The position numbers and the translations under genes were made by a program. From positions 1 to 64,000 of the forward strand of contig NZ_JAAMQI010000014.1 of assembly GCF_013523165.1 (NCBI RefSeq): a stretch of DNA of 64,000 nt. The letters are read 5' to 3'. The notes beneath the pieces were generated by a model that was not told the DNA's origin, ran no database searches, and saw nothing but the letters and a program-made list of their open reading frames with translations. Positions within the stretch are counted from its first letter, which is position 1; the number at the start of each line of letters is the position of its first letter. Origin of the DNA: Pseudomonas entomophila. GTDB lineage: Bacteria > Pseudomonadota > Gammaproteobacteria > Pseudomonadales > Pseudomonadaceae. Positions 16,572-25,897 of the stretch are shown here, in pieces.

Positions 16572-17777
16572 ATGGATACCCCCACGCTCGACCCCTTGAT
16601 CGCCCTGCTGGCCCTGGCCCTGTTGTGGTCGCTGCTGTTCAGCGCAGTGGAAGCGGCGCAGCGCCAGCTCATGGCGGCCTCGCCCGAGACCCATGCCGAC
16701 CTGCCACGGCTGTCCGTGCGGGCATTGATCCTGTGCGCCGGCGTGGGCCGCCTGCTGGTACTGGGCAGTGCCTTGCTGATCGGCCAGCGCCAGGCACCGG
16801 CCCAGGGCTTCTGGCTGGCCGGACTGGGGGCGACCTTCGTGCTGCTGGTGCTCACCGATTACCTGCCGCGACGCCTGGCGCATCGCCATCCCCGTGCCGT
16901 TCTGAGCCTGGGCCACAGCCTGCTGCGCGCGCCGCTGTGGATCGTGCAACCGCTGGCCTGCCTGCTCGATGGCTGTGCGCGCCTGCTGCTACGCCCGTTC
17001 CAGCGAGGTTCGGCGGCCCATGCCATGCAGGTCGAGCAGCACGATGCGCTCGAGGAGCCGCCTCGGAGCGATCCTTCACGTGCCGGCCTGCTCGAAGGCG
17101 TGCGCGCCCTGCAGCGCATCACCGTCAATGACATCCTGATCCCGCGCAATGACGTCGACGGCATCAACCTCGACGACCCGATCGAGACGATCACCGCCCA
17201 ACTCCGGCGCACCCGCCATACGCGCCTGCCGGTCTACCATGCCGACATCAACCAGGTGCAGGCGGTGCTCAACCGCAAGACCATCGAGCACCTGCTCACG
17301 ACCGACAGCCTCACCGTCGAGCGGCTGAAAGCGGCGTGCCACGAGCCTTACTTCGTGCCTGAAAGCACGCCCCTGCAGCAACAACTGCTCAACTTCCACA
17401 AGCAGCAGCGCCGCCTGGGGATGGTGGTGGACGAGTATGGCGATGTGCTGGGGCTGGTGACGCTCGAGGACATCCTGGAAGAGATCGTCGGCGAGTTCGA
17501 GGACGAGCAAGGGCTGGACAACCCCCACGTCCATCCCCAGGCCGATGGCCGCTACGTCATCGACGGCGTGGCCTCGTTGCGCGAGATCAACCGCAGCCTG
17601 GGCTGGCACCTGCCCTGCGATGGCGGCCCCAAGACCTTGAACGGCCTGGTCACCGAGGCACTGGAAAGCATCCCTGCCAGCGCCGTGTGCCTGAAGATCG
17701 GGCGGTACCGCCTGGAGATCCTCGAGACCGAGGACAACCGTGCCAGCAAGGTGCTGGCCTGGACCCTGACTCGCTAG
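16572..17777 (+). CDS. CNNM/CorC family protein (DUF21, CBS pair, CorC/HlyC domain)
   Basis: A 401-residue inner-membrane protein. Residues 1-140 hold four hydrophobic segments of the CNNM (DUF21) type. A CBS pair follows (about 175-310, including VNDILIPRNDVDGIN and MVVDEYGDVLGLVTLEDILEEIVGEFEDE, quoted in parts: VDEYGDVLGLVTLEDIL). A CorC/HlyC transporter-associated domain ends the protein (DGRYVIDGVASLREINRSL). The family is linked to magnesium and cobalt efflux or resistance. It probably shares a transcript with the upstream YpjD-type gene. Confidence 0.88.
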   Translation: MDTPTLDPLIALLALALLWSLLFSAVEAAQRQLMAASPETHADLPRLSVRALILCAGVGRLLVLGSALLIGQRQAPAQGFWLAGLGATFVLLVLTDYLPRRLAHRHPRAVLSLGHSLLRAPLWIVQPLACLLDGCARLLLRPFQRGSAAHAMQVEQHDALEEPPRSDPSRAGLLEGVRALQRITVNDILIPRNDVDGINLDDPIETITAQLRRTRHTRLPVYHADINQVQAVLNRKTIEHLLTTDSLTVERLKAACHEPYFVPESTPLQQQLLNFHKQQRRLGMVVDEYGDVLGLVTLEDILEEIVGEFEDEQGLDNPHVHPQADGRYVIDGVASLREINRSLGWHLPCDGGPKTLNGLVTEALESIPASAVCLKIGRYRLEILETEDNRASKVLAWTLTR

Positions 17778-18006
17778 CTATACTCGAGCCACGCTTACCC
17801 AGCCCTGCCGCACCCCCTGCTACCCGCCCCCGGGGGTCAGCGGCCAGTCCACGGCTCGACGCACCTGCGGCATCGCCTCACCACCCTGAGCGCTGCCCTC
17901 CCGGCCCTACCCCGCCTGGCCCGTCGAGACGCTGAACCACAAGAATAGGCTTCGGCCTGCGCGCCCGCGCATGCCGTGAAGCACCAGACTGCCAGGGATC
18001 GATCCT

Positions 18007-19311
18007 ATGACTGCCAGCGACACGTTCGCCTCCACCGCGCCGACCGCGCCGGTGAATTCTCCTGCCCGCGTAGCCACCGCCAGCTTCATCGGCACCGCCA
18101 TCGAGTTCTACGACTTCTACGTCTATGCCACGGCGGCGGCCCTGGTGATCGGACCGGTGTTCTTCCCTTCCGGCTCGGGTACCGCCCAGATGCTGGCCGC
18201 GTTCATGACCTTCGGCATCGCCTTCCTGGCTCGGCCGCTGGGTTCGGCGCTGTTCGGGCACTTCGGCGACCGGATCGGGCGCAAGTCGACGCTGGTCGCC
18301 TCGTTGCTGCTGATGGGCGTCTCGACCACCCTGATCGGGGTGCTGCCAGGCTACGACAGCATCGGCCTGTGGGCCCCCGTGATCCTGTGCCTGCTGCGCT
18401 TCGGCCAAGGCCTGGGCCTGGGCGGCGAATGGGGCGGCGCGGCGCTGCTGGCGACCGAGAACGCCCCGGAAGGCAAGCGCGCGTGGTTCGGCATGTTCCC
18501 GCAGCTGGGCCCTTCGATCGGCTTTCTGGCGGCCAACGGTCTGTTCCTGGCCCTGGCCCTGCTGCTGAGCGACGCACAGTTCCGCGACTGGGGCTGGCGT
18601 ATCCCGTTCCTGCTCAGCGCCGCCCTGGTGGTGGTGGGCCTGTACGTACGCCTCAAGCTCGAGGAAAGCCCAGTGTTCGCCAAGGCAGTCGCCCGCCAGG
18701 AGCGCGTGAAGCTGCCTGTGGTGGAGCTGTTCGCCCATTACTGGCAACCGATGCTGCTGGGCGCCATGGCCATGGTGGTGTGCTATGCACTGTTCTACAT
18801 CTCCACGGTGTTTTCCTTGAGCTATGGCGTCTCGACCCTGGGTTATACCCGTGAGGGCTTCCTGGCGATGCTGTGCTTCGCGGTGGTCTTCATGGCACTG
18901 GCCACGCCGTTGTCGGCCTGGCTCAGCGACCGCTATGGGCGCAAGCCGGTGCTGATGATCGGCAGCGTGCTGGCCATCGCGTCGGGCTTTGCCATGGAAC
19001 CGATGCTGACCTCGGGCTCGAGCATGGGCGTGGCGGCGTTCCTGGCGCTGGAGCTGTTCCTGATGGGCGTGACCTTCGCGCCAATGGGCGCGTTGCTGCC
19101 CGAACTGTTCCCCACCCACGTGCGCTACACCGGCGCCTCGGCCGCCTACAACCTGGGCGGCATCGTCGGCGCCTCGGCGGCGCCGTTCTTCGCGCAGAAG
19201 CTGGTGAGCCTGGGCGGGTTGAGCTGGGTCGGGGGCTATGTGTCGGCAGCGGCGGTGATCAGCCTGGTGGCGGCGATGTGCCTGAAGGAAACGCGGAATC
19301 GGGCGCTCTGA
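18007..19311 (+). CDS. MFS transporter, metabolite:H+ symporter (MHS) family
   Basis: A 434-residue protein with twelve predicted membrane helices. FIGTAIEFYDFYVYATAAAL at the start of helix 1 and the loop motifs GHFGDRIGRKSTL (after helix 2) and AWLSDRYGRKPVL (after helix 8) are typical of the MHS family (relatives of ShiA, ProP and KgtP). GQGLGLGGEWGGAALLATE is the conserved helix 4-5 loop. Substrate is unknown; the family moves organic acids, osmolytes or shikimate with protons. It stands alone, 229 bp after the CorC-like gene, and is followed by the REP array. Confidence 0.9.
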   Translation: MTASDTFASTAPTAPVNSPARVATASFIGTAIEFYDFYVYATAAALVIGPVFFPSGSGTAQMLAAFMTFGIAFLARPLGSALFGHFGDRIGRKSTLVASLLLMGVSTTLIGVLPGYDSIGLWAPVILCLLRFGQGLGLGGEWGGAALLATENAPEGKRAWFGMFPQLGPSIGFLAANGLFLALALLLSDAQFRDWGWRIPFLLSAALVVVGLYVRLKLEESPVFAKAVARQERVKLPVVELFAHYWQPMLLGAMAMVVCYALFYISTVFSLSYGVSTLGYTREGFLAMLCFAVVFMALATPLSAWLSDRYGRKPVLMIGSVLAIASGFAMEPMLTSGSSMGVAAFLALELFLMGVTFAPMGALLPELFPTHVRYTGASAAYNLGGIVGASAAPFFAQKLVSLGGLSWVGGYVSAAAVISLVAAMCLKETRNRAL

Positions 19312-19354
19312 GCGGCAAGCGGCAAGGATGCCCAGCATGGCGGCGCCTGCTTGG

Positions 19355-19612
19355 GCCCTGTCGCGGGCAAGCCCGCTCCCACCCGGGACAGTACAGCCTG
19401 CCAAGAAGGAGGGCTGCACACCCTCCTGTGGGAGCGGGCTTGCCCGCGATGCAGGCGGCGACTGATCGGACGCTATCGCGGGCAAGCCCGCACCACCAGG
19501 GGCGGTGCAGCCTGCCAAGAAAGGAGCGCTGTACACCCTCCTGTGGGAGCGGGCTTGCCCGCGATGCAGGCGGCGACGCATCGAAGACCGTCGCTGGCAA
19601 GTCCGCTTGCAG
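19355..19612. repeat. BIME: tandem array of five alternating REP elements
   Basis: Core TCGCGGGCAAGCCCGC and its reverse complement GCGGGCTTGCCCGCGA alternate: 19361 (+), 19428-19458 (-), 19474-19497 (+), 19543-19573 (-), and a degenerate copy at 19591-19612 (+). The unit from the first plus copy through CAGCCTGCCAAGAA...CACCCTCCTGTGGGAGC to GATGCAGGCGGCGAC is present twice in tandem. This is the common P. putida-group REP. It lies between the convergent MHS transporter and purT genes and may act as a bidirectional barrier to transcription or mRNA decay. Confidence 0.9.
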
Positions 19613-19616
19613 CCTC

Positions 19617-20801
19617 TTACAACTCCACGACCACTGCCTGCGACGCCCGGGTCGCCTTGGCGCGGGCGGCCTCGATCGATTCATCCCGTGCCAGGCATAC
19701 CCCCATGCGCCGCTGGCCGTTGACCTCGGGCTTGCCGAACAGGCGAATGGCCGTGTCCGGCTCGGCCAGGGCCGCACCGAGGTTGGCGAACGCCGTCTGG
19801 CTCGACTGGCCTTCCACCAGAATCACCGCCGAGGCCGATGGCCCGAACTGACGTACCACAGGAATCGGCAAGCCAAGGATGGCGCGGGCATGCAGGGCGA
19901 ACTGGGACAGGTCCTGGGAGATCAGGGTGACCAGGCCGGTATCGTGCGGCCGCGGCGAGACTTCGCTGAACCACACCTGATCGCCCTTGACGAACAGCTC
20001 GACGCCGAACAGCCCGCGTCCGCCCAAGGCGTCGGTGACCGCCTTGGCCACCCGCTCGGACTCGGCCAGGGCCTTGGCGCTCATGGCCTGGGGTTGCCAG
20101 GACTCCTGGTAGTCGCCCCCTTCCTGACGGTGGCCGACCGGCGCCAGGAAGGTGGTGCCGCCGACATGGCGCACGGTCAGCAGGGTGATCTCGTAGTCGA
20201 AGTCGATGAAGCCTTCGACGATCACACGCCCCTTGCCGGCGCGCCCGCCCTCCTGGGCATGGTGCCAGGCCTTTTCCAGGTCGCTTTCGCCGCGCAGCAG
20301 GCTCTGGCCCTTGCCCGACGAGCTCATCACCGGCTTGACCACGCAGGGGTAGCCCAGGTCGGCCACGGCGCGCGCGTAGTCCTCGAAGGTGTCGGCGAAA
20401 TGGTACGGCGACGTGGGCAGGTCGAGTTCTTCAGCGGCCAGGCGGCGAATGCCTTCGCGGTTCATGGTCAGTTGCGTGGCGCGCGCCGTCGGCACCACGT
20501 TGAAGCCTTCGCTTTCCAGCTCCACCAGCGTCGCGGTGGCGATGGCTTCGATCTCCGGCACGATGTAGTGCGGCTTCTCGGCTTCGATGACCGCGCGCAA
20601 TGCAGCGCCGTCGAGCATGTTGATGACGTGGCTGCGGTGCGCGACCTGCATGGCCGGTGCATCGGCATACCGGTCCACGGCGATCACTTCCACGCCCAGG
20701 CGTTGCAGTTCGATGACCACTTCCTTGCCCAGCTCGCCACAGCCACAGAGCAGTACACGGGTCGCGGCGGGCGACAAGGGGGTTCCGATACGCGTCGTCA
20801 T
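19617..20801 (-). CDS. purT: Phosphoribosylglycinamide formyltransferase 2 (formate-dependent)
   Basis: An ATP-grasp enzyme that makes formyl-GAR from GAR, formate and ATP in purine synthesis, the folate-independent alternative to PurN. The 394 residues show [20 protein letters not shown] at the N-terminus, the ATP-grasp region ([17 protein letters not shown]) and the metal site [17 protein letters not shown]. The start [11 protein letters not shown] at 20801 is preceded by GAGGACCTGAG; the longer open frame upstream is not family-like. It is the last gene of a minus-strand group. Confidence 0.97.
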   Translation of the reverse strand: MTTRIGTPLSPAATRVLLCGCGELGKEVVIELQRLGVEVIAVDRYADAPAMQVAHRSHVINMLDGAALRAVIEAEKPHYIVPEIEAIATATLVELESEGFNVVPTARATQLTMNREGIRRLAAEELDLPTSPYHFADTFEDYARAVADLGYPCVVKPVMSSSGKGQSLLRGESDLEKAWHHAQEGGRAGKGRVIVEGFIDFDYEITLLTVRHVGGTTFLAPVGHRQEGGDYQESWQPQAMSAKALAESERVAKAVTDALGGRGLFGVELFVKGDQVWFSEVSPRPHDTGLVTLISQDLSQFALHARAILGLPIPVVRQFGPSASAVILVEGQSSQTAFANLGAALAEPDTAIRLFGKPEVNGQRRMGVCLARDESIEAARAKATRASQAVVVEL

Positions 20802-20863
20802 CTCAGGTCCTCGAAAGCATGGAGGGCGGACGCTCGGGCCCGCCGCTGAAAAGGACCGGTAGT

Positions 20864-21364
20864 CTACACCCGACGTCCTGGTTTGGGGCCGTGGTGAGTG
20901 CTGAGCTGCACGCTGCGCCGGTCGCGCCACGCCATGGCCAGCCACACCGCGGTCACGCCCGCGCACTTCGACAGCAGCGCTGTGCCGGCCACCACTGGGG
21001 TCAGTGCGCCGATCATGCCGAAGAAGATGACCGTGTCCACCGGGATGCTCAGCGCCGAACTCAACCACAGCCGGTCACGCAGGGGCCGCCGGGTGACGCT
21101 GAACACCAGCCAGTCGATCAGTTCGGAGACGAAGAACGCCGTGGCGCTGGCCAGGGCAATCGCCGGTTCGGAGGTGACGTAGGACAGCACCAGCGCCGCC
21201 AGCATGGCCACCAGCGCACCATGGCCGTAGCGGGTCTGGACCATGTCGCGCAGGATGAACACCAACCCGCCCCAGGCGGACCAGATGACGTCCAGGTGCG
21301 GCGCACTGGAAAAGGCGTAGTTGATCAGCACCACGCTGCTGATGTAGGCAAGAAGGTAGAACAT
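20864..21364 (-). CDS. VUT family (YhhQ-like) queuosine-precursor transporter candidate
   Basis: A 166-residue membrane protein with about five to six hydrophobic segments. [33 protein letters not shown] and the ISIP-like [11 protein letters not shown] stretch fit the VUT (DUF165) family, whose best studied member YhhQ imports preQ0/preQ1. The start [12 protein letters not shown] at 21364 is chosen as the first Met before the hydrophobic segment. No preQ1 riboswitch was recognised upstream. It lies between the DUF1289 gene and purT, 62 bp from each, same strand. Confidence 0.8.
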   Translation of the reverse strand: MFYLLAYISSVVLINYAFSSAPHLDVIWSAWGGLVFILRDMVQTRYGHGALVAMLAALVLSYVTSEPAIALASATAFFVSELIDWLVFSVTRRPLRDRLWLSSALSIPVDTVIFFGMIGALTPVVAGTALLSKCAGVTAVWLAMAWRDRRSVQLSTHHGPKPGRRV

Positions 21365-21425
21365 AGGCAGGACCGTCGGACAGGCCGCACAGGGTACGTG
21401 AGTCGTTGCCCTCGGCCAAGTCCGT

Positions 21426-21620
21426 TTACCCGAGAACCAACCCTGCCTCGACGGCGCGCGCATGACACCGCACCAGCACCTGACGGCGTTCGGCGTTGTC
21501 CATGCGCGACCATCGGGTGATTTCATCGACGCTGCGCTGGCAGCCGGTGCAGAGGTCCTGCTCGTCCAGTGCGCAGATGCTCACGCAGGGCGAGGCCACG
21601 GGTCGCTCCTTGACGTCCAT
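21426..21620 (-). CDS. DUF1289 family small cysteine-rich protein
   Basis: A 64-residue protein with the family signature SPCVSICALDEQDLCTGCQR followed by SVDEITRWSRMDNAERR. The four cysteines could form a small metal or Fe-S site, but function is unknown. The start MDVKERPVASP at 21620 follows AGGAGGAT, a very strong ribosome binding site, and lies one base after the stop codon of the gamma carbonic anhydrase gene, so translation is likely coupled. Confidence 0.9.
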   Translation of the reverse strand: MDVKERPVASPCVSICALDEQDLCTGCQRSVDEITRWSRMDNAERRQVLVRCHARAVEAGLVLG

Positions 21621-21621
21621 C

Positions 21622-22146
21622 TCAATCCTCCTGGGGCGCGAGGTCGCGCGCATAGCGTTGGGCATTGGCCACGTAATGCGCGGCGCTGGCCTCGAGCAGG
21701 CGTTTCTGTGCCTCGCTCAGGGTGCGCACGACCTTGCCCGGCGAGCCGATCACCAGCGAGCCGTCGGGGATTTCCCGCCCTTCGGGAATCAGGGCGTTGG
21801 CGCCGATGATGCAATGCTTGCCGATGCGCGCACCGTTGAGAATCACCGCATTGATGCCGATCAGGCTGTAGTCGCCCACGCAGCATCCGTGCAGCATGGC
21901 TTTGTGGCCGATGGTCACGCCACGCCCCAGCGTCAGCGGCGAGCCCGGGTCGGTGTGCAGGACGGCGCCGTCCTGGACGTTGCTGTCCTCGCCGATGTCG
22001 ATCAGCTCGTTGTCGCCACGCAACACGGCGCCGAACCAGACGCTGGCCTGCGCCTGCAGGCGGACCTTGCCGATCAGGATGGCGCCTGGGGCGGTCCAGC
22101 TGTCGGGGTGGGTGTCGACGCGCAGGTCGCCAAGGCGGTAGTTCAT
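21622..22146 (-). CDS. Gamma-class carbonic anhydrase family protein (left-handed beta-helix)
   Basis: A 174-residue hexapeptide-repeat protein similar to YrdA/CaiE/Paa[33 protein letters not shown] and [14 protein letters not shown] contain the regularly spaced His residues (H64-, H81-, H86-type) that bind zinc between trimer subunits in the family. A C-terminal helix ([20 protein letters not shown]) follows the helix. Whether it is an active carbonic anhydrase is not shown. It sits between the Nudix and DUF1289 genes. Confidence 0.88.
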   Translation of the reverse strand: MNYRLGDLRVDTHPDSWTAPGAILIGKVRLQAQASVWFGAVLRGDNELIDIGEDSNVQDGAVLHTDPGSPLTLGRGVTIGHKAMLHGCCVGDYSLIGINAVILNGARIGKHCIIGANALIPEGREIPDGSLVIGSPGKVVRTLSEAQKRLLEASAAHYVANAQRYARDLAPQED

Positions 22147-22183
22147 GGAAAGTCCTCGAATCGTCAGGAAAAGATGAAGCCGG

Positions 22184-22783
22184 TCAAATCTCGATGAAGT
22201 GCGCAGGCGGCCGGTGCAGGCCGATGTCGGCGTCGAAGAGCAGGTTCATCAACTCGACGATCATGATCGCGGTGAGGCCCCAGATCCGGTATTCACCGAA
22301 GCGGTAGCTCGGCACGTACCAGTGCTGGCCCTGGGCATCGACCCGGTGCGTGTGCTCCTGGGGCGGCTCGCGAAAGAACGCCAGCGGTACGCTGAAGACC
22401 GCCGCGATCTCGGCATCGTTGGGTTCGTAGTCGACGTAGTCGGGAATCACGCCGACGAAAGGCGTCACCTTCAGCCCGTGCAGCGAGATCAACGGGCTCA
22501 GCGGGCCGAGTACCTCCACCAGGCCTGGCGGCAGGCCGATTTCCTCGTGCGCCTCGCGCAGGGCGGTGAAGATCAGGTCAGGGTCCTCCGGATCGCGGCG
22601 CCCGCCGGGGAATGCCACTTCGCCGCCGTGGGTCGACAACCCTTTGGCGCGCAAGGTCAGGACCAGCTGCGGATCGTCGCCGCGGGTCACGGGCAGCAGT
22701 ACCGCAGCCTCCGGAAGACGGCGGTCGGTCGTCAGGGTGCCGGGGGTATGGGTGCTCATCCGGCGAACAAGCTCGTCCAGCAT
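22184..22783 (-). CDS. Nudix hydrolase, CoA pyrophosphatase (NudL) type
   Basis: A 199-residue protein with a Nudix box in [25 protein letters not shown] (key residues [10 protein letters not shown]), preceded by [13 protein letters not shown], which is the NuBI-like motif of the CoA-diphosphatase subgroup. It probably hydrolyses a CoA or related nucleoside diphosphate derivative. The start [12 protein letters not shown] at 22783 matches relatives; MIRDCV six codons upstream is possible. First gene of the minus-strand group toward purT, and divergent from a second Nudix gene 127 bp away. Confidence 0.9.
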   Translation of the reverse strand: MLDELVRRMSTHTPGTLTTDRRLPEAAVLLPVTRGDDPQLVLTLRAKGLSTHGGEVAFPGGRRDPEDPDLIFTALREAHEEIGLPPGLVEVLGPLSPLISLHGLKVTPFVGVIPDYVDYEPNDAEIAAVFSVPLAFFREPPQEHTHRVDAQGQHWYVPSYRFGEYRIWGLTAIMIVELMNLLFDADIGLHRPPAHFIEI

Positions 22784-22910
22784 CACGCAGTCTCGAATCA
22801 AGGCCTGCCTGCATCATGCACCAAAGCCACAACCCAACCCAAGCCCTGCCACGACTTGCGGCGCACCACGCCGGCACGCCAAGATAGCGGCATCCACCAG
22901 GAAGCCAGAC

Positions 22911-23465
22911 ATGAATTTCTGCAGCGCGTGCGGTCAACCGGTCATCCAGCGCATTCCCGAGGGCGATACCCGTCTGCGGTATGTCTGCGAGCATTGCCAT
23001 ACCATCCATTACCAGAACCCGAACATCGTCGCCGGGGTCCTGCCGACCCACGAAGGCCGCGTCCTGTTGTGCCGCCGTGCCATCGAGCCACGGCACGGCT
23101 ACTGGACGCTGCCGGCCGGCTTCATGGAAAACGGCGAGACCCTCGAGCAGGCCGCTCGTCGCGAGACCGTCGAGGAAGCCTGCGCCCGCGTCGGCGAGAT
23201 GACGCTGTACCAGCTGTTCGACCTGCCGCACATCAACCAGGTGCACGTGTTCTTCCGGGCCGAGCTGGCCGATATCGACTTCGCCATCGGGGTCGAGAGC
23301 CTGGAGGTCAGGCTGTTCGACGAGCACGAGATCCCTTGGTCGCACCTGGCGTTCCGCACCGTGACACGCACCCTGCAATGCTATTATCGTGACCGCCTCA
23401 CGCAGCACTATCCCATCGGCAACGAATACCTGCCGCCGATGCAGCTCGCCCCACCCCATAGCTAG
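22911..23465 (+). CDS. Nudix hydrolase with N-terminal zinc ribbon
   Basis: A 184-residue protein. Residues 4-32 form a four-cysteine ribbon (CSACGQPV and CEHCHTIHYQNP). The Nudix domain follows, with WTLPAGFMENGETLEQAARR and TVEEACARV giving the box G-x5-E-x7-RE-x2-EE. Close relatives are annotated as zinc-ribbon Nudix proteins related to the NADH pyrophosphatase NudC, but the C-terminal NudC signature is not seen, so the substrate is open. AGGAAG precedes the ATG at 22911. It is followed 17 bp later by the L,D-transpeptidase gene. Confidence 0.9.
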   Translation: MNFCSACGQPVIQRIPEGDTRLRYVCEHCHTIHYQNPNIVAGVLPTHEGRVLLCRRAIEPRHGYWTLPAGFMENGETLEQAARRETVEEACARVGEMTLYQLFDLPHINQVHVFFRAELADIDFAIGVESLEVRLFDEHEIPWSHLAFRTVTRTLQCYYRDRLTQHYPIGNEYLPPMQLAPPHS

Positions 23466-23482
23466 TTCCACAGGATCGCTCC

Positions 23483-24043
23483 ATGCGCTGGTTGCTCGCC
23501 CTGCTCTGCTTCGGTTTCACCGGCCTGTCCCAGGCGGCCTATACCGAGACCCTCATCCGCAAGCCGTTGCCCGCGCCAGGGCAGGCGCCGGCCGTGGCGC
23601 CTGCGCAGGTCGCCCAGCGCGTGGTGGACAAGGTGCTGGTGGTCAAGTCCGAACGGCGCCTGCAGCTGATCAGCCGGGGCGAGCCGCTCAAGACCTACCG
23701 CATCTCGCTAGGCAAGCAGCCCAACGGGCCCAAGCTGCAAGAAGGCGACAAGCGTACGCCCGAGGGGCTGTACTGGATCGACTGGCGCAAAGTCAGCGAC
23801 CGCTACAACCTGGCCATGCACATCTCCTACCCGAACATCAGTGATGCGGCCCGCGCCACGCGCGAGGGCGTGCCCGCCGGCGGCATGATCATGATTCACG
23901 GCACGCCGATCGACGAGCACTATCCGGAGTGGTACTTCCACACCCTGGACTGGACCGAAGGCTGCATCGCCATGCGCAATGCCGACATGCGCGAAGTCTG
24001 GAGCCTTGTGAAAGACGGCACGCTGATCGAGATTCGGCCTTGA
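23483..24043 (+). CDS. L,D-transpeptidase (YkuD domain), exported
   Basis: A 186-residue periplasmic enzyme. The signal peptide MRWLLALLCFGFTGLSQA (about 18 residues) is followed by the YkuD domain: VLVVKSERRLQLISRGE, KRTPEGLYWIDWR, and the active site IHGTPIDEHYPEW then DWTEGCIAMRNADM, holding the catalytic Cys. Such enzymes make 3-3 cross-links in peptidoglycan or anchor lipoproteins to it. AGGAT precedes the start. It probably shares a transcript with the upstream Nudix gene. Confidence 0.93.
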   Translation: MRWLLALLCFGFTGLSQAAYTETLIRKPLPAPGQAPAVAPAQVAQRVVDKVLVVKSERRLQLISRGEPLKTYRISLGKQPNGPKLQEGDKRTPEGLYWIDWRKVSDRYNLAMHISYPNISDAARATREGVPAGGMIMIHGTPIDEHYPEWYFHTLDWTEGCIAMRNADMREVWSLVKDGTLIEIRP

Positions 24044-24173
24044 TGTCCTAGGACGTAGGAAAAGTCTCCAGAACGTCCCTACCTGATCCCGCGTTCCTGG
24101 CCGACACGCTTCTCGGCCTGAGACGGCATCGCGCACACGCCCTGCTTTCTACAGTCACCGCAGATCCACCACG

Positions 24174-25871
24174 ATGGGTATCTGCGGCATGCGCCTTCTC
24201 ACTCCGTTCACTCACGCCACGGCCCTGCGGCTGCTGTGCCTGGTCGGTTGCCTGGCCCTGCCCTCGGTGGCCAGAGGCGTCGACCCGGCCAGCCAGCTGT
24301 TGCGCGAGCAGCAATCGGACTTTCGCACCCTCGAACAGCAGCAGCGCCTGCAACGCTGGCAACAGCGTGAACCGACGACCCCGGCGCCCGACAAGGAGGT
24401 GCCGGCGGCCACGAACGCCGCCTGCTGGCCTTTCACCGGCCTGAGCCTGAGCGGCAATCAGGTCGTGTCGAACGCTGACCTGGACGTGGCCGTCCAATCG
24501 GCCCTGCGCCCCTGCATGGGCGTGGCCGACATCAATCGGTTGCTCGCCGTGATCACCCGGCGCTACGTCGACGCCGGCTACCCTGCCGCGCGACCCTATC
24601 TGGCCAGCACGCCGCGTCCGAACGAGCCCCTGCAGGTGGTGATCGTCGAAGGCTTCGTCGAGTCGATCGCGCTGGCTGACCCCAGCCTGCCGTTGTCGCT
24701 GCGCGGCGCGTTTCCGAACATGCTGGGCGAGCCGTTGCACCTGCCGACGCTCGAGCAGGGGCTCGACCAGCTCAACCGACTCCCGGCCTTCACGCTGTCG
24801 GCCGATCTGTTGCCGGGCGATCTGCCAGGTGGCACGCGGCTGGTGCTGCAACCCCAGCAGGTCGGCACGCGCTGGCATGTGTCGGGCACGCTCGACAATC
24901 GGGCCAGTGAAACCGTGGGACGGCACCGCCTGGGCCTGAAGGTCGGTGTGGATTCGCCAGCCCACCTGAACGATGCCCTCAGCATCGCGCTGTCGACCGC
25001 ACTGCCTGGCACTGGCGGGCAGAGCCAGGCCTTGGCGATGCACTACAGCGTGCCCTACGGGCCATGGACGCTTGGCGTCATGGCCAGCCGCATCACGTAC
25101 CGCTCCACGCCGCAGACGCCTGGCCGTCCCACTGGCGAAAGCCGCTTCCAGGGGCTGAACGTGAACCGGATGCTGTGGCGCAACCAGCGAGGCCTGCTTG
25201 GCGCCTCGCTGCGGCTCGACCAGAAGCACACCCTCAACCACCTCTACGGGCGCAAGACCACGCTGCAGAGCACACGCCTGACCACGCTCGACGTGGGCCT
25301 GGACCTGCTCTGGCTTCAGGATGGCCTGTGGAATGCCTCACTGGGCCTGTCCCAGGGGCTGTCCTCCCTGGGCGCCGATGCCCCTGCACCCACGCGGCAA
25401 GCGCCTCGTCCGGACTTTCGCAAGTACCGGGCCAGCCTGCTGTACCTGCGCCATGGACGCCCCATCGACTGGCGCTGGCAGAGCAGCGTGAACCTTCAAT
25501 ACAGCGCCGAGCGACTGCCTGCCCTCGAGCAGTTCTCACTGAGCGATGACACGGCCGTACGCGGTTTCCGCCAGCACTACGTCGCCGGCGCCACGGGTGC
25601 CCTGTGGCGCAACACGTTCAGCTACCCCCTGTGGCAACCCGACTTCCTTGGCGTGGACCTGCGCGCCGCTGCCGGGCTGGACGTCGGCTGGAGCCGCCAT
25701 GCCCAGGGCGAGCCGTCGCAACGACTGGTCGGCGGCGCCCTGGGCCTGCACCTCAACCTGCCGCACGCACGGCTGCGCCTGGACCATCAGCGTGCGCTGT
25801 CCGCCCATGGGCCGCGCCGGGGCAGCCTGGAGCCTGGGTTCTGGGTCGCCGAGCTGAGCATCGATCTGTGA
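24174..25871 (+). CDS. TpsB outer-membrane transporter of a two-partner secretion system (ShlB/FhaC/HecB family)
   Basis: A 565-residue protein that should thread the TpsA exoprotein (next gene) across the outer membrane. After a signal peptide (LRLLCLVGCLALPSVARG) comes a Gln/Arg-rich linker, POTRA domains (about 85-235, including FTGLSLSGNQVVSNADLD and YVDAGYPAARPYL) and a 16-strand barrel. The L6 loop motif is DTAVRGFRQHY near residue 460, and the last strand ends FWVAELSIDL with a hydrophobic C-terminal residue. Start 24174 is uncertain; MRLLTPF at 24189 is an alternative. Neither has a clear ribosome binding site. tpsA starts 26 bp after the stop. Confidence 0.92.
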   Translation: MGICGMRLLTPFTHATALRLLCLVGCLALPSVARGVDPASQLLREQQSDFRTLEQQQRLQRWQQREPTTPAPDKEVPAATNAACWPFTGLSLSGNQVVSNADLDVAVQSALRPCMGVADINRLLAVITRRYVDAGYPAARPYLASTPRPNEPLQVVIVEGFVESIALADPSLPLSLRGAFPNMLGEPLHLPTLEQGLDQLNRLPAFTLSADLLPGDLPGGTRLVLQPQQVGTRWHVSGTLDNRASETVGRHRLGLKVGVDSPAHLNDALSIALSTALPGTGGQSQALAMHYSVPYGPWTLGVMASRITYRSTPQTPGRPTGESRFQGLNVNRMLWRNQRGLLGASLRLDQKHTLNHLYGRKTTLQSTRLTTLDVGLDLLWLQDGLWNASLGLSQGLSSLGADAPAPTRQAPRPDFRKYRASLLYLRHGRPIDWRWQSSVNLQYSAERLPALEQFSLSDDTAVRGFRQHYVAGATGALWRNTFSYPLWQPDFLGVDLRAAAGLDVGWSRHAQGEPSQRLVGGALGLHLNLPHARLRLDHQRALSAHGPRRGSLEPGFWVAELSIDL

Positions 25872-25897
25872 TTCACCCACACGAAGAGAGACCCCCT

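Noticed and set aside
19361..19573. Regular repeats resembling a small CRISPR array
   Set aside because: The repeats alternate in orientation, are palindromic REP cores and have no unique spacers of constant length; no cas genes are nearby.
20864..21425. A preQ1 riboswitch before the VUT-family transporter gene
   Set aside because: The upstream gap is about 60 bp, no pseudoknot-like or preQ1 consensus was recognised, and the gene is probably translated from an upstream transcript.
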